This document shows, in pieces, positions 60,496 through 64,000 of a stretch of 64,000 nucleotides of DNA. A model generated the notes under the pieces. That model worked only from the letters and a program-made list of their open reading frames with translations. It did not search any database and was not told where the DNA came from. Source of the DNA: Pedobacter lusitanus. Its GTDB lineage: Bacteria; Bacteroidota; Bacteroidia; Sphingobacteriales; Sphingobacteriaceae. The stretch lies in NCBI RefSeq assembly GCF_040026395.1, contig NZ_CP157278.1, positions 1,736,001 to 1,800,000 on the forward strand, given 5' to 3'. The position numbers and the translations under genes were made by a program. The number at the start of each line of letters is the position of its first letter. Position 1 is the stretch's first letter.

Positions 60496-60813
60496 ATGAA
60501 AACTCAAAATTTCAAATCAACATTCACTAAAAGTGTATTGGCTGCAGTAATTGCATTCAGTTTTGTGTTAAGTACTTCAGCTATAGCAGCTGAAAATCCA
60601 CAGCAAAAAGACACGACAAAAATGGCGGGTCATAAAATGAGTAAAATGGCTCCGTCCAGGATGTCGGGCAATAAGGTGAGTGCAAAGAAAATGGATAAGA
60701 TGGCTCCTTCAAAAATGTCAGGCAGTAAAATGTCAGGCAGTAAAATGAGTTCAAAAAAGATGAATAAAATGACCCCTACAAAAATGGCAAAGGATTCTAG
60801 CGGTAAAATGTAA
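60496..60813 (+). CDS. Exported Met/Lys-repeat protein (MrpX-like)
   Basis: 105 aa. Signal peptide of about 31 residues ending STSAIA. The mature part of about 74 residues is low-complexity, with 13 Met and 17 Lys; twelve Met follow Lys directly (KMSGS, KMSSK, KMNKM, KMAPS units) and there is no Cys. Tandem KMSGS units are visible near residue 75. Resembles in composition the periplasmic methionine-rich peptide MrpX and MXKDX-repeat proteins, thought to absorb oxidant as methionine sulfoxide. Copper binding by Met clusters is an alternative. Preceded by the ECF-type promoter. Confidence 0.85.
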   Translation: MKTQNFKSTFTKSVLAAVIAFSFVLSTSAIAAENPQQKDTTKMAGHKMSKMAPSRMSGNKVSAKKMDKMAPSKMSGSKMSGSKMSSKKMNKMTPTKMAKDSSGKM

Positions 60814-60824
60814 AATCACTATTG

Positions 60825-60864
60825 AAAGCGTGGGCTATTTCTTCAAAAAGCTCACGCTTTAAAA
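60825..60864 (+). terminator. Hairpin after the Met/Lys gene
   Basis: AAAGCGTGGGCT (60825-60836) with AGCTCACGCTTT (60849-60860), one mismatch in 12, followed by A rather than T. Probably a partial terminator or processing site before the peroxiredoxin gene. Confidence 0.5.
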
Positions 60865-60913
60865 AGCCGTCTGATGACGGAAGTTCAATTTTAAAACCCC
60901 GGACAAACATAAA

Positions 60914-61492
60914 ATGAAAAAACTAGTACTTATAGCTATCGGATTGCTCTTTACACTGACAGTAGCGGCACAAAATGGTCTTAAAGAAGGCACAAAGGCC
61001 CCATCTTTTACAGCAAAAGATAATACAGGAAAATCCATCAGTCTGAATCAGCTTTTAAAATCACATAAAGCTGTAGTGCTGTTTTTCTACCGCGGCCAGT
61101 GGTGTCCGTATTGTAATTTACATATCAAACAATTACAGGACTCTTTGCAGCTGCTAACTGCCAAAGGAGCCTATGTTGTAGGTGTTACACCAGAAACCGG
61201 AGAAAACATTAACAAAACTATAGAGAAAACACATGCTTCCTTTTCTATGATACAAGATAAGGGTTATAAAATTATGGATGCGTATGATGTGAAATTTGTG
61301 ATGGATGAAGGTCTGGTAACAAAATATAAAGGATATGGAGTAGACCTGAATAAAAATAATGGAAATTCAGATCACGTACTTCCGGTTCCGGCAACTTATA
61401 TCATTGACCATACAGGAAAAATTACTTTTGTACATTTTGACAAAGATTATAAAAAAAGAGCCTCCGTAGCTTCTTTACTTAAACACCTTTAA
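60914..61492 (+). CDS. Exported AhpC/TSA-family peroxiredoxin
   Basis: 192 aa. Signal peptide ending TVAAQ (about residue 20), then a thioredoxin-fold peroxiredoxin: LFFYRGQWCPYCNLHIKQLQ with Cys64 (peroxidatic position) and Cys67, and VPATYIIDHTGKITFVH. The CxxC spacing is that of PrxQ-like or redoxin proteins. Periplasmic peroxide or thiol reduction fits its place after the sigma/anti-sigma/Met-rich genes. No ECF-type promoter of its own was found, so expression may depend on read-through. Confidence 0.9.
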   Translation: MKKLVLIAIGLLFTLTVAAQNGLKEGTKAPSFTAKDNTGKSISLNQLLKSHKAVVLFFYRGQWCPYCNLHIKQLQDSLQLLTAKGAYVVGVTPETGENINKTIEKTHASFSMIQDKGYKIMDAYDVKFVMDEGLVTKYKGYGVDLNKNNGNSDHVLPVPATYIIDHTGKITFVHFDKDYKKRASVASLLKHL

Positions 61493-61497
61493 GTTAT

Positions 61498-61534
61498 CCA
61501 GGGCTGTTTTAACAAAACATTAAAACAGCCCTGG
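61498..61534. terminator. Hairpin between convergent genes
   Basis: Perfect 15-bp stem CCAGGGCTGTTTTAA (61498-61512) with TTAAAACAGCCCTGG (61520-61534), 7-nt loop; serves the peroxiredoxin gene and the ModA-like gene. Confidence 0.75.
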
Positions 61535-61554
61535 TCTTTAAGCTAAATCTGGTA

Positions 61555-62487
61555 TTAAGGCAGATCAAAGCCAAACTTTTTGTAAATAGCATTTGCTTCA
61601 GCACTGACCAGAAAGTCCATAAAATCTTTGGCAGCTGCCGGATGCGGGGCATTTTTAAGCTGCCCGGCAAAATACTGTGCATGAATATTTTCCTTCTCCG
61701 GAATTTCAATCAGTTCTACAGGGTGCCCTATCATTTTCTGATAATAAGCCTCACTGTACCAGACAGGTGCAGCATCACTCTGCTTGTACAAAATACGCAT
61801 TGGAGACTGGCGATGATGAATCTGTGTCAGGAAGGTGGTTTTGTCTTTCAATTTATTTTCCATCACTGTCTTTTTCAACCGCTCTCCCCCAGCTTTAATA
61901 TAGGCCTCTTCGATGCGTTTACCTATCCCTTCAAACTCAGGATTAGGCATGCTTATTCTCAGTTTAATCTGGCCAAGATCAGCAAGCCCCTTTACCTTTT
62001 CAGGATTACCTTTCTGTACCAGAATAGCCAGTTTATTTCTGGCATATAAAGCAGTTCTGCTAAACCATTCAGGTGTCTGTTCGATTCTGGTCTTACCCGC
62101 TGTATAAACATCAGGTTTTAAGGTAATCCGCAGATTTCCGATTACTATACTTCCCGTGGCTATCTGTTTAGCCAGAATTCCCGGAGGAAGAGTTTCTGCA
62201 AATACACGCTGATATTCAGGATGTGCTTTTTTGAATGCACCTATCAGCTCATCAATCACCATAAACTGATTACCGGCAAAGAACACGACCAGCTGAGGAT
62301 CATTAATATCACCAAATAAGTCGGGTACATTATCCACTCCCGGGACTGTAAATTGCACGTCACTTTCAGGAGGTATATTCCAGGGCGGATCAAAATGATA
62401 TTCCTGGGCAAAGGCCTTTGCTGAAAACAAAGCCATTACCATTACGGCTAAAAATAAGCTGTTCAATTTCTTCATCATATTCAACAT
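61555..62487 (-). CDS. ModA-like periplasmic substrate-binding protein
   Basis: 310 aa. Signal peptide (LFLAVMVMALFSAKAFAQ); the start may be Met1 or the adjacent Met4/Met5. The rest is a type II periplasmic-binding fold of the SBP_bac_11/ModA type: LVVFFAGNQFMVIDELIGAFKKAHPEYQ, YARNKLAILVQKGNPEKVKGLADL, APVWYSEAYYQKMIGHPVELIEIPEKENIHAQYFAG, and AAAKDFMDFLVSAEA. No ABC permease or ATPase gene is adjacent. Ligand could be molybdate or another oxyanion. Last gene of the cytochrome/DsrE operon (5-nt gap). Confidence 0.85.
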   Translation of the reverse strand: MLNMMKKLNSLFLAVMVMALFSAKAFAQEYHFDPPWNIPPESDVQFTVPGVDNVPDLFGDINDPQLVVFFAGNQFMVIDELIGAFKKAHPEYQRVFAETLPPGILAKQIATGSIVIGNLRITLKPDVYTAGKTRIEQTPEWFSRTALYARNKLAILVQKGNPEKVKGLADLGQIKLRISMPNPEFEGIGKRIEEAYIKAGGERLKKTVMENKLKDKTTFLTQIHHRQSPMRILYKQSDAAPVWYSEAYYQKMIGHPVELIEIPEKENIHAQYFAGQLKNAPHPAAAKDFMDFLVSAEANAIYKKFGFDLP

Positions 62488-62492
62488 TTAAT

Positions 62493-62948
62493 TTAAGGAT
62501 GTACAACTGCCCATCCCTGATATCCACGGATGATAATCTCACCGTTACCACTAGGTACATAACTGATAAAATCAAACAATGCGCTTTTCTCTATATGTCT
62601 TTCCCTGATCGTATTTTCACATTGAGCCAGCAAAACTCCTCTGGCCTGTAGGTCTCTTAATGTTTTTTCAAATGCTCCGTTTTTATCATATACAGCTACA
62701 CCATCACCAAAAACAATCAGCTCCAGCTCTAATTTGCCTTTCAGACGGGGATCCTCCAAAGCATTTTTCATATTTCTGAGTGTACCAGTCATTTTCTTTT
62801 CATCCCCACTATTCAAAACGTAAAGTGCCTTATAGTTTTTCAACGTTGCTTTTGCTCCCGTAAATTCCTGCGGTTTTGTCTGTGCAAAACCTGTCGTTGT
62901 ACCAGCCATGATTAAAAGCAGGCCGCAAATAAAGATTGTAGATTTCAT
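62493..62948 (-). CDS. Exported DsrE-family protein
   Basis: 151 aa. Signal peptide ending TTGFAQ, then a DsrE/DsrF-like fold: YKALYVLNSGDEKKMTGTLRNMKNAL, LELELIVFGDGVAVY, and GVLLAQCENTIRERHI with a single Cys in the usual position of the sulfur-carrying cysteine. DsrE-like proteins carry persulfide sulfur. Three nucleotides separate it from the upstream diheme cytochrome gene. A role in periplasmic sulfur transfer is inferred. Confidence 0.85.
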   Translation of the reverse strand: MKSTIFICGLLLIMAGTTTGFAQTKPQEFTGAKATLKNYKALYVLNSGDEKKMTGTLRNMKNALEDPRLKGKLELELIVFGDGVAVYDKNGAFEKTLRDLQARGVLLAQCENTIRERHIEKSALFDFISYVPSGNGEIIIRGYQGWAVVHP

Positions 62949-62951
62949 AAT

Positions 62952-64000
62952 TTATTTTTTGTAGGATTTATAATAGTCTGTTATTGGCTTAAAAGGACCG
63001 TATTTATGCTGAACTTCAGTAAACTGGTCAGCATAGGGACCAAAAGGCGCATCAATTGGTTTTTTACTCAGATCAGGATAATCTTTATGCTGATCCTTAT
63101 GCTTTCTGGGTCTGGAATTTACAAAAGCAGCCAGATCCCAAGATTCTTCATTACTCAGCTGAGGATTTTTATAAGTGGCTCCGAATGGCATATTGTTTTT
63201 CACAAAACCTGAAAAATTACTCAGTCTGTACATCCCGGCGGCATCATTATAACTGTGTTCTCCCCATAAAGGCGGATATACATAAGTTTTTTGATCAGCG
63301 GAAAGTACCCCCTCGCCCTCGCTGCCATGACAGGAAACACATTTTGAAGCATAAATGAGCTTTCCCCGCTGCGGATCTGCAGGACGGTTCAGATAAGCTA
63401 ACCGCTCAAAGGCAGTCCCCGGGACCTTCTCCCCCTTTTTCAAACCTGATCCTACCCATTTTAAATAAGCAAGCATTGCCTGTACTTCTTTGCCTGATGG
63501 ATCGGGTACTGTGCCTGCCAGACTACGTTCAAAACATTCTGCAATCCGGTTTGATGCAGGAACCACAAGACCAGATCTGTTACTTTTTTTGGGATAACTG
63601 GTAAAAAATACTGCATAATTATTGGCAAACATTTTTGTTCCCGCTTGTAAGTGACAGTTCTGGCAATTCATTCCATTCGTAATTGCAGCTATTGACCCGC
63701 CAGGGCCAAAATATTTAGCGGTATTGGCAATCAGCTCTTTCCCGTAACTAATCATCTGTCCTTTTTCTCCCGCTGGTATAGTCGCTTCATAAGGAGCTTT
63801 CCATTCCTGTACGGTAATATTACCCGGTACAGGGACTATGATTTCGTTTAGCTTCGATGCAAAGGGTGAAGTCTGTTCTGCTAACTTACGCTGGTCATTT
63901 TTGTCTGTATCGTTCCAGATAAAAGTACTCATTAGAATCGCAATACAAATCATAAAAAGCAGGACGATTATGGTAATTGAGCGCGCAGTATGAACCAGTA
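62952..64000 (-). CDS. TsdA-like diheme cytochrome c (5' end beyond window)
   Basis: Two haem motifs: CQNCH and CVSCH, each in its own cytochrome domain. The first domain has YGKELIANTAKYFGPGGS before and HLQAGTKM after the haem site, and a Cys in RIAECFERSLAG 39 residues after the first haem His, placed like the distal Cys ligand of thiosulfate dehydrogenase TsdA. The frame stays open upstream of the ATG at 63953 to the window end and encodes more of an N-terminal membrane helix (SITIIVLLF...), so the true start is probably outside. Predicted activity is thiosulfate/tetrathionate redox chemistry. Cotranscribed with the DsrE and ModA-like genes. Confidence 0.85.
   Translation of the reverse strand, partial: LVHTARSITIIVLLFMICIAILMSTFIWNDTDKNDQRKLAEQTSPFASKLNEIIVPVPGNITVQEWKAPYEATIPAGEKGQMISYGKELIANTAKYFGPGGSIAAITNGMNCQNCHLQAGTKMFANNYAVFFTSYPKKSNRSGLVVPASNRIAECFERSLAGTVPDPSGKEVQAMLAYLKWVGSGLKKGEKVPGTAFERLAYLNRPADPQRGKLIYASKCVSCHGSEGEGVLSADQKTYVYPPLWGEHSYNDAAGMYRLSNFSGFVKNNMPFGATYKNPQLSNEESWDLAAFVNSRPRKHKDQHKDYPDLSKKPIDAPFGPYADQFTEVQHKYGPFKPITDYYKSYKK

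Noticed and set aside
61642..62049. Plus-strand frame of 135 aa inside the ModA-like gene
   Set aside because: Antisense shadow of a gene with a signal peptide and clear binding-protein motifs; no promoter or domain of its own.
1..64000. tRNA/rRNA genes, CRISPR arrays, insertion sequences, prophage or attachment sites
   Set aside because: I scanned the intergenic gaps by eye and saw no cloverleaf-like T-arm signature, no regularly spaced repeat-spacer unit and no transposase or integrase. A dedicated tRNA or ncRNA search could still find something short.

Overview
The window looks like chromosome of a Sphingobacteriaceae member (Bacteroidota), most likely Pedobacter or a close relative. The supporting signs are an AT-rich genome, almost no Shine-Dalgarno sequences, many Bacteroidota -7 boxes (TAnnTTTG), LytTR regulators paired with PF06580-type kinases, a reg_prop/Y_Y_Y kinase, a DUF5723-like envelope protein, menaquinone synthesis by the futalosine route (MqnC), and type B L31. 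It is gene-dense. I found no tRNA, rRNA, IS element, prophage or CRISPR array. The genus is an inference from gene content.

Regions. 1-8.3 kb: M16 peptidases, mqnC, two exported ferritin-like proteins, and a LytTR regulator with a large propeller kinase. 8.3-18.3 kb: a 428-bp gap with a terminator, a small acidic protein, Mpl, PrmA, TpiA, a GlmU-like protein, L31, methylmalonyl-CoA epimerase, and the IscS-IscU-IscA Fe-S set. 18.4-32.6 kb: acyl-CoA synthetase, LysS, Ung, Lrp, an MntR-like regulator with an Nramp-UspA fusion, SmpB, Pcm, PriA. 32.6-42.2 kb: a gap with an unusual 11-bp-unit inverted repeat, two envelope proteins, TsaB, rpmH-rnpA-yidD (rpmH is only 52 codons), a LiaF-like/kinase/LytTR operon, a ChaN-like protein, MscL. 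42.3-50.4 kb: rpoN with an apparent frameshift at a run of nine A, then an overlapping operon ThiF-like / GNAT / 7TMR-DISM kinase / REC-kinase / REC with a divergent paralogous REC gene. 50.5-57.7 kb: class I aldolase and small stress or regulatory pairs (AraC + quinone reductase, class III cyclase, HxlR + NmrA-like, Crp/Fnr + AhpD-like, HPP).

57.8-64 kb is the most interesting part. An ECF sigma factor and a short zinc-ligand anti-sigma candidate are followed by an exported Met/Lys-repeat protein and an exported peroxiredoxin. Divergent to them lies an operon for a b561-type membrane cytochrome and a Tat-exported molybdopterin oxidoreductase of the sulfite oxidase/MsrP fold. Three promoters here (before the sigma gene, before the Met/Lys gene, and before the cytochrome/molybdoenzyme operon) share TTGTAAGG-N14/15-CGAC, so I infer one sigma regulon. 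The arrangement recalls the hypochlorite-response sigma/MrpX/YedY1 module of Azospira suillum, with a different anti-sigma and cytochrome partner. Next to it an operon encodes a TsdA-like diheme cytochrome (running off the window), an exported DsrE protein and a ModA-like binding protein.

Many convergent gene pairs are separated by long, often perfect palindromes acting as shared terminators; the largest is 64 bp with no loop.
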